This document shows, in pieces, positions 1-5,046 of a stretch of DNA of 5,046 bases (positions are counted from its first letter, which is position 1; each line of letters opens with the position of its first letter). The notes beneath the pieces are model-generated. The model had not been told where the DNA came from. It searched no databases and saw only the letters and a program-made list of their open reading frames with translations. A program made the position numbers and the translations under genes. Source of the DNA: Oscillospiraceae bacterium (GTDB lineage Bacteria > Bacillota > Clostridia > Oscillospirales > UBA929); the NCBI GenBank assembly GCA_031289065.1, contig JAITQI010000181.1:1-5046 (forward strand). Direction: 5' to 3'.

Positions 1-49
1 GCGGCTGTCGAGCGGGCCGCCGCAGTTCGGCAAGATCCAAGGAGCTTTT
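1..49 (+). other. Upstream leader fragment of leuA
   Basis: None of the three + frames has a stop codon here, so no upstream gene can be seen ending. The frame of leuA is open to the window edge, but LeuA proteins normally begin just before the DTTLRDG motif, so the extension is not expected to be coding. GCGGCT at 1-6 can pair with GGCCGC at 15-20 (one wobble) as a small hairpin. I see no T-box core, promoter boxes or terminator in this short stretch. It may be the end of a longer leader or an intergenic gap after another gene. Confidence 0.4.
39..44 (+). promoter_or_regulatory. Ribosome-binding site of leuA
   Basis: AAGGAG lies five bases before the ATG at 50. It is a near-ideal Shine-Dalgarno sequence and fixes the leuA start. 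Confidence 0.85.
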
Positions 50-1558
50 ATGTTCGAGCCCAACCGAGTGTATTTTTTCGACACCACCCTGCGCGACGGC
101 GAACAGGCGGCGGGAGTGAACCTGAACGTCCAGGAAAAGCTCCAGATCGCCAAGCAGCTGGAAAAGATGAAGGTCGACGTGATCGAAGCGGGCTTTCCGG
201 CCGCCTCGCCCGGAGACTTCAGCTGCGTTCAGGCCATCGCCCGCGAAACCAGGAATTCCGTCGTGGCCGCCTTGGCCAGAACCAGGGAAGGGGACGTCAG
301 GGCCGCGGCCCAAGCCTTGGCCCAGGCCGAAAAGCCGCGCCTGCACGTTTTCCTGGCCACCAGCCCCCTCCACATGGAGCACAAGCTCAGGATGACCCCC
401 GAGGAGGTTTTGAACGAGGCGAGGGCCGGGGTCAGCTTGGCCCGCTCCCTGGCGGCCGAGGTGGAGTTCTCGGCCGAGGACGCCTGCCGCTCCGATCCCG
501 ACTTCCTGATAAAAGTCTTCAAGACGGCCGTTGAGGCGGGCGCGGTCGTCCTCAACATACCCGACACGGTGGGCTACGCCGTGCCTGACGAGTTCGGGGC
601 CCTGTGCCGCAAGATCATCGAAGGCGTGGCCGCCCCGGAAGGGGTGATCTTTTCGGTGCACGCCCACGACGATCTGGGCTTGGCCACGGCCAACTCCTTG
701 GCCGCCGTCAAGGCCGGAGTCCGGCAGGTGGAGGCCACCGTCAACGGAATGGGCGAGAGGGCGGGGAATTCGGCCTTGGAGGAGGTGGTCATGGGGCTCC
801 GGACCAGATCGGACTTCTACGGGCTGACCTCGGCCTTGGAGACCAAAAGGCTGTATCCGGTGAGCCGCCTGGTGTCCCGCTTGTGCGGGACGGCCGTGCC
901 CCCCAACAAGGCCGTGGTGGGGGCCAACGCCTTCGCCCACGAGTCGGGCATCCATCAGCACGGGGTCATGGCCGAGCGCACCACCTACGAGATCATGACG
1001 CCGGCCTCGGTGGGCATTCCGCAGAGCAAGATGGTGCTGGGCAAGCATTCGGGCCGCCACGCCTTTGAGGAGCGGTTGAACGCCCTGGGGTTTGAACTGA
1101 CCGGGGAGGCGCTACAATCGGCCTTCGAGCGGTTTAAGGCGCTGGCCGACAAGAAAAAAACCGTTCAGGACAACGACCTGGAGGCCATTGCCGGGCAGCT
1201 GGAGCAGACGCTGCCGGGGCCCATCGAGCTGATGGGCTTCGTCATCAACGCGGGCACCCTTATCGACGGCACGGCCATTATCAAGCTGCGGGTGGGGGAG
1301 CGGGTCATACAGAAGGTGGCCATGGGCGACGGCCCGGCGGACGCCGCTTTTAAGGCCATCAACGAGATCGTCGGCCAGGATTTCACCCTGGACACCTATC
1401 AGCTGGGCGCGATCACCGAGGGGGGCGACGCCATGGGCGAATGCGTCCTGCGGCTGACGCTGGACGGCCGCACGGTCACCGGGCGAGGGGTGTCCACCGA
1501 CATCATCGAGGCGACGATCAAGTCGTATATTCACGCGGCGAACAAGCTGTTGGGGTGA
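50..1558 (+). CDS. leuA: 2-isopropylmalate synthase
   Basis: LeuA condenses acetyl-CoA with 2-ketoisovalerate to give (2S)-2-isopropylmalate, the first committed step of leucine synthesis in the cytosol. The protein has 502 residues, a normal length for the bacterial enzyme. Residues about 6-275 form the HMGL-like TIM barrel. DTTLRDGEQ is at 11-19 with the catalytic Arg15 and metal ligand Asp16; HAHDDLG at 204-210 gives metal ligands His204 and His206; GMGERAGN at 233-240 gives Asn240. GANAFAHESGIHQHGV (291-306) and GKHSGRHAF (331-339) belong to the linker subdomains. Residues about 390-502 match the C-terminal LeuA dimer/regulatory domain, with GDGPADAAF at 426-434 and STDIIEA at 482-488, so leucine feedback is expected by family knowledge. 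The ATG at 50 is chosen because of the AAGGAG before it and the short lead to DTTLRDG. It is followed after 81 bases by its paralogue cimA. Identification is very secure. Confidence 0.97.
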   Translation: MFEPNRVYFFDTTLRDGEQAAGVNLNVQEKLQIAKQLEKMKVDVIEAGFPAASPGDFSCVQAIARETRNSVVAALARTREGDVRAAAQALAQAEKPRLHVFLATSPLHMEHKLRMTPEEVLNEARAGVSLARSLAAEVEFSAEDACRSDPDFLIKVFKTAVEAGAVVLNIPDTVGYAVPDEFGALCRKIIEGVAAPEGVIFSVHAHDDLGLATANSLAAVKAGVRQVEATVNGMGERAGNSALEEVVMGLRTRSDFYGLTSALETKRLYPVSRLVSRLCGTAVPPNKAVVGANAFAHESGIHQHGVMAERTTYEIMTPASVGIPQSKMVLGKHSGRHAFEERLNALGFELTGEALQSAFERFKALADKKKTVQDNDLEAIAGQLEQTLPGPIELMGFVINAGTLIDGTAIIKLRVGERVIQKVAMGDGPADAAFKAINEIVGQDFTLDTYQLGAITEGGDAMGECVLRLTLDGRTVTGRGVSTDIIEATIKSYIHAANKLLG

Positions 1559-1623
1559 TGGACAAAACGAGGGAAACGGCTCTGGCGGGGCGCGCTTTCC
1601 CTGGGTTGCCGATACCGTGTTGA
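1558..1623 (+). CDS. Possible 21-residue coupled ORF (doubtful)
   Basis: An ATG overlaps the last base of the leuA stop codon (TGATG, ATG at 1558-1560). It opens a 21-codon frame ending in TGA at 1621-1623, directly before the cimA Shine-Dalgarno sequence. The peptide starts MDKTRETALAG and ends GLPIPC. It resembles no family I know, and it is not notably rich in leucine, isoleucine or valine as an attenuator peptide would be. The only upstream ribosome-binding candidate is a weak TTGGGG; start-up by coupling to leuA termination would be the likelier route. It spans the whole 1570-1602 hairpin. It could equally be a chance frame in an 81-base spacer. Confidence 0.18.
   Translation: MDKTRETALAGRAFPGLPIPC
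1570..1602 (+). promoter_or_regulatory. Hairpin in the leuA-cimA spacer
   Basis: AGGGAAA (1570-1576) is perfectly complementary to TTTCCCT (1596-1602), with a 19-base loop that can add four inner pairs (GCTC 1579-1582 with GGGC 1588-1591). No T-run follows, so it is not an intrinsic terminator. It may stabilise or process the mRNA, or affect cimA translation. The right arm could instead pair through wobbles with the cimA Shine-Dalgarno region (1626-1632). Function is inferred only. Confidence 0.35.
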
Positions 1624-1624
1624 G

Positions 1625-1632
1625 AAGGGGGG
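1625..1632 (+). promoter_or_regulatory. Ribosome-binding site of cimA
   Basis: AAGGGGGG lies seven bases before the GTG at 1640. This purine run supports a GTG start where no suitable ATG exists close to the conserved N-terminus. Confidence 0.65.
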
Positions 1633-1639
1633 CGCTGAC

Positions 1640-3193
1640 GTGCCCGAAAAAATCACCATTCTGGACACCACGCTGCGGGACGGGGCGCAGACGCCGGGGG
1701 TCTCCTTTTCGGTGGAAGACAAGCTGGCCCTTGTGGGGACGCTGGACGCGCTGGGGGTGGACATCATCGAGGCGGGGCATCCGGCGTCCAACCCCAAGGA
1801 CGCGGCATTTTTTCGGAAGGCGGGGGCGCTGACGCTGGGGCACGCCCGGCTGGCGGCCTTCGGGGCGACCCGCCGCAAGGACAAAACCGCCGCCGAGGAC
1901 GAACAGCTCGCGGCGCTGTTGGCGGCGGAAACGCCGGTGGCGGTGGTGTTCGGCAAGGCGCGGCTGTCCGACGTGAGGGCGGTGCTGGGCTGTACGTCGG
2001 CGGAAAACCTGGCGATGATCGAGGAGACGGCGGCCTTCCTGAAGGCCCATGGCCGCGAGGTCGTGTTTGACGCCGAGCATTTCTTCGACGGCTACCGGGA
2101 GGACGCCGCCTACGCCTTAGAGGCGCTGCGGGCGGCCCTGCGGGGCGGGGCAGCGTCGCTGGCCCTGTGCGACACCAGCGGGGGCGGCTCCCCCGACGAG
2201 GTGTACGATACGGTGCGGGCAACCGCCCGGGCCGTGGACGCGCCGCTGGGGATTCACTGTCACAACGACGGCGGTATGGCGGCCGCCAACACCATTCTGG
2301 CGGTCAAGGCGGGGGCGCGGCAGGCGCAGGGGACGCTTGTGGGGCTGGGGGAGCGGTGCGGCAACGCGGCGCTGACCACGGTGATTCCCCATTTGCAGCT
2401 CAAGCTGGGCTTTGCCTGTTTGCCCGACCTGACCGCGCTGACCCATGCCGCCCGGCGGGCCGCCGAGATCGCCAACCTGCCTCTGCCGGAGCAAATGCCC
2501 TACGTGGGGGCGGGGGCCTTCGCCCACAAGGCCGGGATGCACATCGACGGGGTACTCAAAAAGCCGGACACCTTTGAGCACATCGACCCGGCCGCCGTGG
2601 GCAACCGCCGCCGCCTGCTGACCTCGGAGGTGGGGGGGCGCATGGGACTTCTGGGGCTTATGCGGGCCCTGGATCCCACGCTGGACAAGGACAGCCCGGC
2701 CCTGGCCGACGCCCTGCGGCGCCTCAAGGACAAGGAACACGAGGGCTATCAATATGAAGGCGCGGAGGGCAGTTTGGCGCTCCTGCTGCGCCGGGCGCTG
2801 GGGCGGTACCGCCCGTTTTTTGAGCTAATCCATTTCAAAACCATCGGCGAACAGACCCAGGGCGCGCCGGCCACGGCGGTGGTCAAAATCCGGGTGGGCG
2901 ACCGCCAGGAGGTCACCGCCGCCGAGGGGGAGGGACCGGTGCACGCGCTGGACAGGGCGCTGCGCCGGGCGTTGGAGGTGTTCTATCCCCAACTGGGGGG
3001 CGTTCGGCTGATCGACTACAAGGTGCGTGTACTGGAGGCGGGGGACGCCACCGCCGCCCGGGTGCGAGTGCTGCTCACCTCCACGGACGGCCGGGACGTG
3101 TGGACGACGACGGGGGTGTCGGCGGACATCATCCAGGCCAGTTTTCAGGCGCTGGTCGATTCGATGGAGTATAGATTAACAGAAGACAAGTAG
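1640..3193 (+). CDS. cimA: (R)-citramalate synthase, LeuA-related
   Basis: CimA condenses acetyl-CoA and pyruvate to (R)-citramalate, the entry to the threonine-independent isoleucine pathway. The 517 residues match the usual length of the long citramalate synthase family. The barrel (about 4-275) has DTTLRDGAQ at 9-17 (Arg13, Asp14), SNPKD at 50-54, DAEHFFDGY at 144-152, HCHND at 206-210 (metal ligands His206, His208) and GERCGN at 237-242 (Asn242). FAHKAGMHIDGV (294-305 approx.) and FEHIDPAAVGN follow, then EGYQYEGAE (368-376) and a C-terminal LeuA-type regulatory domain ending SADIIQASFQALVDS. The start is GTG, giving MPEKITILDTTLRDG. Several family-typical residues differ: HPAS instead of the usual WPGS or NPGS, FGKARLSDV instead of FGKSWDxHV, CDTSGG instead of CDTNGG. 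The last codons and TAG stop lie in a repeat tract. Homocitrate or another 2-oxoacid specificity cannot be excluded, but the DAEHFFDGY and QYEGAE motifs and the leuCD context favour citramalate. Confidence 0.88.
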   Translation: MPEKITILDTTLRDGAQTPGVSFSVEDKLALVGTLDALGVDIIEAGHPASNPKDAAFFRKAGALTLGHARLAAFGATRRKDKTAAEDEQLAALLAAETPVAVVFGKARLSDVRAVLGCTSAENLAMIEETAAFLKAHGREVVFDAEHFFDGYREDAAYALEALRAALRGGAASLALCDTSGGGSPDEVYDTVRATARAVDAPLGIHCHNDGGMAAANTILAVKAGARQAQGTLVGLGERCGNAALTTVIPHLQLKLGFACLPDLTALTHAARRAAEIANLPLPEQMPYVGAGAFAHKAGMHIDGVLKKPDTFEHIDPAAVGNRRRLLTSEVGGRMGLLGLMRALDPTLDKDSPALADALRRLKDKEHEGYQYEGAEGSLALLLRRALGRYRPFFELIHFKTIGEQTQGAPATAVVKIRVGDRQEVTAAEGEGPVHALDRALRRALEVFYPQLGGVRLIDYKVRVLEAGDATAARVRVLLTSTDGRDVWTTTGVSADIIQASFQALVDSMEYRLTEDK

Positions 3194-3246
3194 AAGATAG
3201 GGGACAGAAGACAGAGGACGGAACGGGGATGAGAGACGGACAGAGG
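3179..3246 (+). repeat. Degenerate GACAGAR heptamer repeat tract
   Basis: Units GATAGGG, GACAGAA, GACAGAG and GACGGAA follow each other at 3196, 3203, 3210 and 3217 in a 7-base period. A 10-base direct repeat, ACAGAAGACA, occurs at 3179-3188 and 3204-3213, and looser copies (GACGGACAGAGG) run to 3246. The strand is almost all purines plus C, unlike the coding DNA around it. The tract begins inside cimA, encoding its last residues TEDK and the TAG stop. It looks like a simple-sequence intergenic repeat; no coding or protein-binding role can be shown. Confidence 0.7.
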
Positions 3247-3279
3247 TTGCTGGGTTCTGATCTTTGTTTTTCTGAAATT

Positions 3280-3285
3280 GGAGGA
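3280..3285 (+). promoter_or_regulatory. Ribosome-binding site of leuC
   Basis: GGAGGA lies six bases before the ATG at 3292. It rules in this start over the in-frame ATG at 3229, which has no properly spaced site and would add 21 residues read from repeat DNA. Confidence 0.9.
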
Positions 3286-3291
3286 TATTTT

Positions 3292-4557
3292 ATGGGAATG
3301 ACGGCGACGCAGAAGATTTTGGCGGCCCACGCGGGGGTCGCCCAGGTGGAGGCCGGGCAGCTGCTGGAGGTGCCCCTGGATTTGGTGATGGGCAACGATA
3401 TCACCGCGCCGGTGGCCATCCGGGAGATGGAGCGGGCCGGGCTGTTCCAGGTCTTTGACCCGCAGAAAATCGCGCTGGTGCTGGATCACTTCACTCCCAA
3501 CAAAGACATCGCCGCCGCCCGGCAGAGCGCCGAGGCCCGGGCCTTCGCCCGCAAGCACGGGATCACCCACTTTTACGACGTGGGGGCCATGGGCATCGAG
3601 CATGTTCTCCTGCCCGAGGCCGGGCTGATCGCGCCGGGGGAGGTGGTCATCGGGGCGGACTCCCACACCTGCACCTACGGTGCTTTGGGGGCCTTTTCCA
3701 CCGGCGTGGGTTCCACCGACATGGCCGCCGGTATGGCCCGGGGGACGGCCTGGTTCAAGGTGCCCCGGGCCATCCGGGTGACGCTGACGGGCGCGCCGGG
3801 CGCGTATATCGGCGGCAAGGACGTCATCTTGCACCTCATCGGCCTGCTGGGGGTGGACGGGGCGAGTTATCAGTCGCTGGAGTTTGTTGGGCCGGGGGTG
3901 GGGGCGCTGACCATGGACGACCGGTTCACCATCGCCAACATGGCGATTGAGTGCGGGGCCAAAAACGGACTTTTTCCGGTGGACGCCCGTACCGAGGAAT
4001 ACCTCCAAGGGCGGGTGACCCGCCCTTGGACGGACTACGCCCCGGACGGGGACGCCGTGTACGACCGGGAGGTTGTGCTCGACCTGTCGGCCCTTGCGTC
4101 ACAGGTGGCCTGCCCGCATCTGCCGTCCAACGTCAAACCGGCGGCCGACCTGGGGGATGTGGTCATCGATCAGGTGGTCATCGGTTCCTGCACCAACGGG
4201 CGCATGGAGGACATGCGGGCGGCGGCGTCGGTGCTCCGGGGACGGCGGGTGGCCGACGGGGTGCGGTGCATCGTCATCCCGGGCAGCCAGGCGGTCTACC
4301 GCCAGTCGCTGGAAGAGGGGCTGCTGGCTGTTTTCGTGGACGCGGGGGCGGCGGTGTCCACCCCAACCTGCGGGCCCTGCCTGGGGGGGCACATGGGCAT
4401 CCTGGCCGAAGGGGAGAAGTGCGTGTCCACCACCAACCGGAACTTTGTGGGGCGGATGGGGCATGTGAGCTCGGAGGTCTACCTGGCCGGGCCGGGGGTG
4501 GCGGCGGCGTCGGCGGTGACGGGGCGGGTGACGACACCCGCCGCAATTGACAATTGA
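3292..4557 (+). CDS. leuC: 3-isopropylmalate dehydratase large subunit
   Basis: LeuC is the [4Fe-4S]-bearing large subunit of isopropylmalate isomerase. It pairs with LeuD to convert 2-isopropylmalate to 3-isopropylmalate through a dehydrated intermediate, and in citramalate pathways the same enzyme converts citramalate to 3-methylmalate. The protein has 421 residues, the length of the shorter HacA-like LeuC class rather than the roughly 465-residue proteobacterial class. Visible motifs are GNDITAP (34-40), DHFTPNK (65-71), GADSHTCTYGALGAF (121-135), IGSCTNGR (297-304) and PTCGPCLGGH (358-367). Cys300, Cys360 and Cys363 are the expected cluster ligands, and TNRNFVGRMG (381-390) is also present. 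The start at 3292 gives MGMTATQKILAAHAG, typical of the family, with GGAGGA upstream. The C-terminus (TTPAAIDN) departs from the usual ending, and its last codons and TGA come from CAATTGA repeats. A strong inverted repeat lies at codons for about residues 238-247. Identification is very secure. Confidence 0.97.
   Translation: MGMTATQKILAAHAGVAQVEAGQLLEVPLDLVMGNDITAPVAIREMERAGLFQVFDPQKIALVLDHFTPNKDIAAARQSAEARAFARKHGITHFYDVGAMGIEHVLLPEAGLIAPGEVVIGADSHTCTYGALGAFSTGVGSTDMAAGMARGTAWFKVPRAIRVTLTGAPGAYIGGKDVILHLIGLLGVDGASYQSLEFVGPGVGALTMDDRFTIANMAIECGAKNGLFPVDARTEEYLQGRVTRPWTDYAPDGDAVYDREVVLDLSALASQVACPHLPSNVKPAADLGDVVIDQVVIGSCTNGRMEDMRAAASVLRGRRVADGVRCIVIPGSQAVYRQSLEEGLLAVFVDAGAAVSTPTCGPCLGGHMGILAEGEKCVSTTNRNFVGRMGHVSSEVYLAGPGVAAASAVTGRVTTPAAIDN
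4004..4030 (+). repeat. Perfect 27-nt inverted repeat inside leuC
   Basis: TCCAAGGGCGGGT (4004-4016) and ACCCGCCCTTGGA (4018-4030) are exact reverse complements around one central G. As RNA this gives a 12-bp stem with a UGA loop. It lies in frame in leuC, encoding roughly LQGRVTRPWT, a stretch that still fits the family pattern, so it is not an obvious insertion. It is not followed by a T-run. Whether it acts on the mRNA, binds a protein or is coincidence is unknown. Confidence 0.8.
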
Positions 4558-4570
4558 CGATTGACAATTG
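4544..4570 (+). repeat. CAATTGA tandem heptamer repeat
   Basis: Three full 7-base units and one six-base unit lie end to end: CAATTGA (4544), CAATTGA (4551), CGATTGA (4558), CAATTG (4565). The array starts inside leuC, coding its last residues Ile-Asp-Asn and the TGA stop at 4555-4557. Because each unit holds TGA and the period is not a multiple of three, all + frames are stopped within about 21 bases. The minus strand has no stop in the array. It is too short and unspaced for CRISPR. Confidence 0.85.
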
Positions 4571-4597
4571 GGGCGACAGTTCAAGCGGACATTAAGA

Positions 4598-4645
4598 ATT
4601 AAAAATTGTGGAATCGCGCTTGGGCGCGATGATTGCATTTTTGGT
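4598..4645 (+). repeat. Imperfect palindrome, possible weak terminator
   Basis: ATCGCGC (4613-4619) and GCGCGAT (4624-4630) form a perfect 7-bp stem with a TTGG loop. On the same axis AAAAAT (4601-4606) faces ATTTTT (4637-4642), with a symmetric six-base internal mismatch between. The A-tract, GC stem and T-tract resemble a two-way intrinsic terminator, but the T-run begins seven bases after the GC stem, so termination is probably weak. With the CAATTGA array just upstream it may be the second half of one mobile intergenic element. Confidence 0.5.
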
Positions 4646-4650
4646 GCGTG

Positions 4651-4656
4651 GGGGGA
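4651..4656 (+). promoter_or_regulatory. Ribosome-binding site of leuD
   Basis: GGGGGA lies six bases before the TTG at 4663. It is a modest Shine-Dalgarno match but well placed, and it supports the TTG over the in-frame GTG at 4648 and TTG at 4633. Confidence 0.5.
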
Positions 4657-4662
4657 TTCCTT

Positions 4663-5046
4663 TTGAGGTTGTTTTTGTATGGGGACAATGTGGATACCGA
4701 TGTCATTATTCCGGCGCGGTATTTGACGACGGGGGATCCGGCGGCGCTGGCGGCGCATTGTATGGAGGATATCGATCCCGCGTTCGCCGGGACGGTGGCG
4801 TCGGGGGATGTCATTGTCGCGGGGCGGAATTTTGGGTGCGGTTCCTCGCGGGAACACGCGCCGCTGGCCATCAAGGCCTGCGGGATTTCCTGCGTGGTGG
4901 CGGACAGCTTCGCCCGGATTTTTTACCGCAACGCCATCAACATCGGCCTGCCCATCCTGGAATGCCCCGAAGCCGCCCAGGGCATCCGCCCCGGCGACGA
5001 GGTGACGGTGGACATCGGGGCCGGGCGGATCGAAAACAAAACCACC
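4663..5046 (+). CDS. leuD: 3-isopropylmalate dehydratase small subunit (3' end missing)
   Basis: LeuD is the small swivelling subunit of isopropylmalate isomerase and completes the active site with LeuC. The window holds 128 codons with no stop; the family is usually about 160-165 residues, so roughly 35 are missing. GDNVDTDVIIPARYL is at 7-21, NFGCGSSREHAP at 56-67 (the substrate-binding swivel loop), and VADSFARIFYRNAINIGLP at 79-97; all are intact. The start is taken as TTG at 4663, giving MRLFLYGDNVDTD, because family members have only a few residues before GDN and GGGGGA precedes it. No ATG lies in frame until 4762, beyond the conserved first motif, so ATG-only gene finding would miss or truncate this gene. 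A TGA at 4630-4632 bounds the frame upstream. The 105-base spacer after leuC is longer than usual for a subunit pair and is filled by repeats. Confidence 0.94.
   Translation, partial: MRLFLYGDNVDTDVIIPARYLTTGDPAALAAHCMEDIDPAFAGTVASGDVIVAGRNFGCGSSREHAPLAIKACGISCVVADSFARIFYRNAINIGLPILECPEAAQGIRPGDEVTVDIGAGRIENKTT

Noticed and set aside
770..841. 12-base direct repeat TCGGCCTTGGAG at 770 and 830
   Set aside because: Both copies encode Ser-Ala-Leu-Glu in frame in leuA, and reuse of preferred codons explains the match.
604..1068. 154-codon + frame inside leuA
   Set aside because: Low-complexity Gly/Arg-rich frame-shifted reading of leuA; the true frame is conserved throughout.
1151..1160. Run of seven A's in leuA as a programmed frameshift site
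   Set aside because: It encodes the common DKKKT stretch of LeuA, the frame continues through a full C-terminal domain, and no alternative product frame follows.
1112..2080. 322-codon open frame on the minus strand across leuA and cimA
   Set aside because: It lies opposite two certain genes, its protein is rich in R, P, G and H as expected from reading GC-rich codons backwards, and it shows no family motif.
3179..3246. CRISPR array
   Set aside because: Units are 7 bases with no spacers between them, and no cas-like gene is present.
3246..3279. Promoter before leuC
   Set aside because: The stretch is A+T-rich, but no convincing -35/-10 pair with proper spacing is visible, and the genes are close enough for one transcript.
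3229..3291. Longer N-terminus for leuC from the ATG at 3229
   Set aside because: The added 21 residues are read from repeat and A+T-rich spacer DNA, no spaced ribosome-binding site precedes it, and 3292 has GGAGGA plus a typical LeuC start.
3145..4008. 287-codon minus-strand open frame over leuC
   Set aside because: It is a shadow of leuC. Its C-terminal Leu/Ser/Cys-rich end is only the reverse reading of the GACAGAR repeats.
4099..4857. 252-codon minus-strand open frame across leuC, spacer and leuD
   Set aside because: It is arginine/proline-rich, covers two conserved genes and the repeat spacer, and has no recognisable domain.

Overview
The window is a stretch of a branched-chain amino acid biosynthesis operon. 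Four genes lie on the + strand in the order leuA – cimA – leuC – leuD, and leuD is cut by the window end. Coding sequence is G+C-rich with strong G/C preference at third codon positions. The proteins read most like clostridial (Bacillota) versions: a LeuC starting MGMTATQKILAAHAG, and a CimA with IEAGxPxSNPKD, GIHCHND and AGMHIDGV. The A+T-rich heptamer repeats between genes also remind me of gut or anaerobic-digester Clostridia. A high-GC uncultured Clostridia member is my best guess. Desulfobacterota is the main alternative, and no marker in the window settles it.

Layout: 1-49 is an open stretch carrying the leuA ribosome-binding site; no promoter or upstream gene end is visible. 50-1558 is leuA. 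1559-1639 is a spacer with a 7-bp hairpin, a possible 21-codon ORF coupled to the leuA stop, and the cimA ribosome-binding site. 1640-3193 is cimA, with a GTG start. 3194-3291 is a spacer with degenerate GACAGAR heptamers and the leuC ribosome-binding site. 3292-4557 is leuC, which contains a perfect 27-nt inverted repeat at 4004-4030. 4558-4662 is a spacer with CAATTGA heptamers, an imperfect palindrome and the leuD ribosome-binding site. 4663-5046 is leuD, starting at TTG and lacking its 3' end.

How the genes work together: LeuA joins acetyl-CoA to 2-ketoisovalerate, committing carbon to leucine. CimA joins acetyl-CoA to pyruvate, giving a threonine-independent route to 2-ketobutyrate and isoleucine. 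LeuC and LeuD form the [4Fe-4S] isomerase that serves both 2-isopropylmalate and citramalate. Putting both condensing enzymes ahead of one shared isomerase makes a compact leucine/isoleucine module. The expected next enzyme, LeuB, is not in the window.

No new biological system is evident; the genes are standard. The unusual material is non-coding or structural. Both spacers flanking leuC carry 7-bp tandem repeats sharing a GACR core, and both repeats run into the 3' end of the preceding gene and supply its last codons and stop. The other points are the perfect palindrome inside leuC, the leuA-cimA spacer, and several non-consensus residues in CimA.
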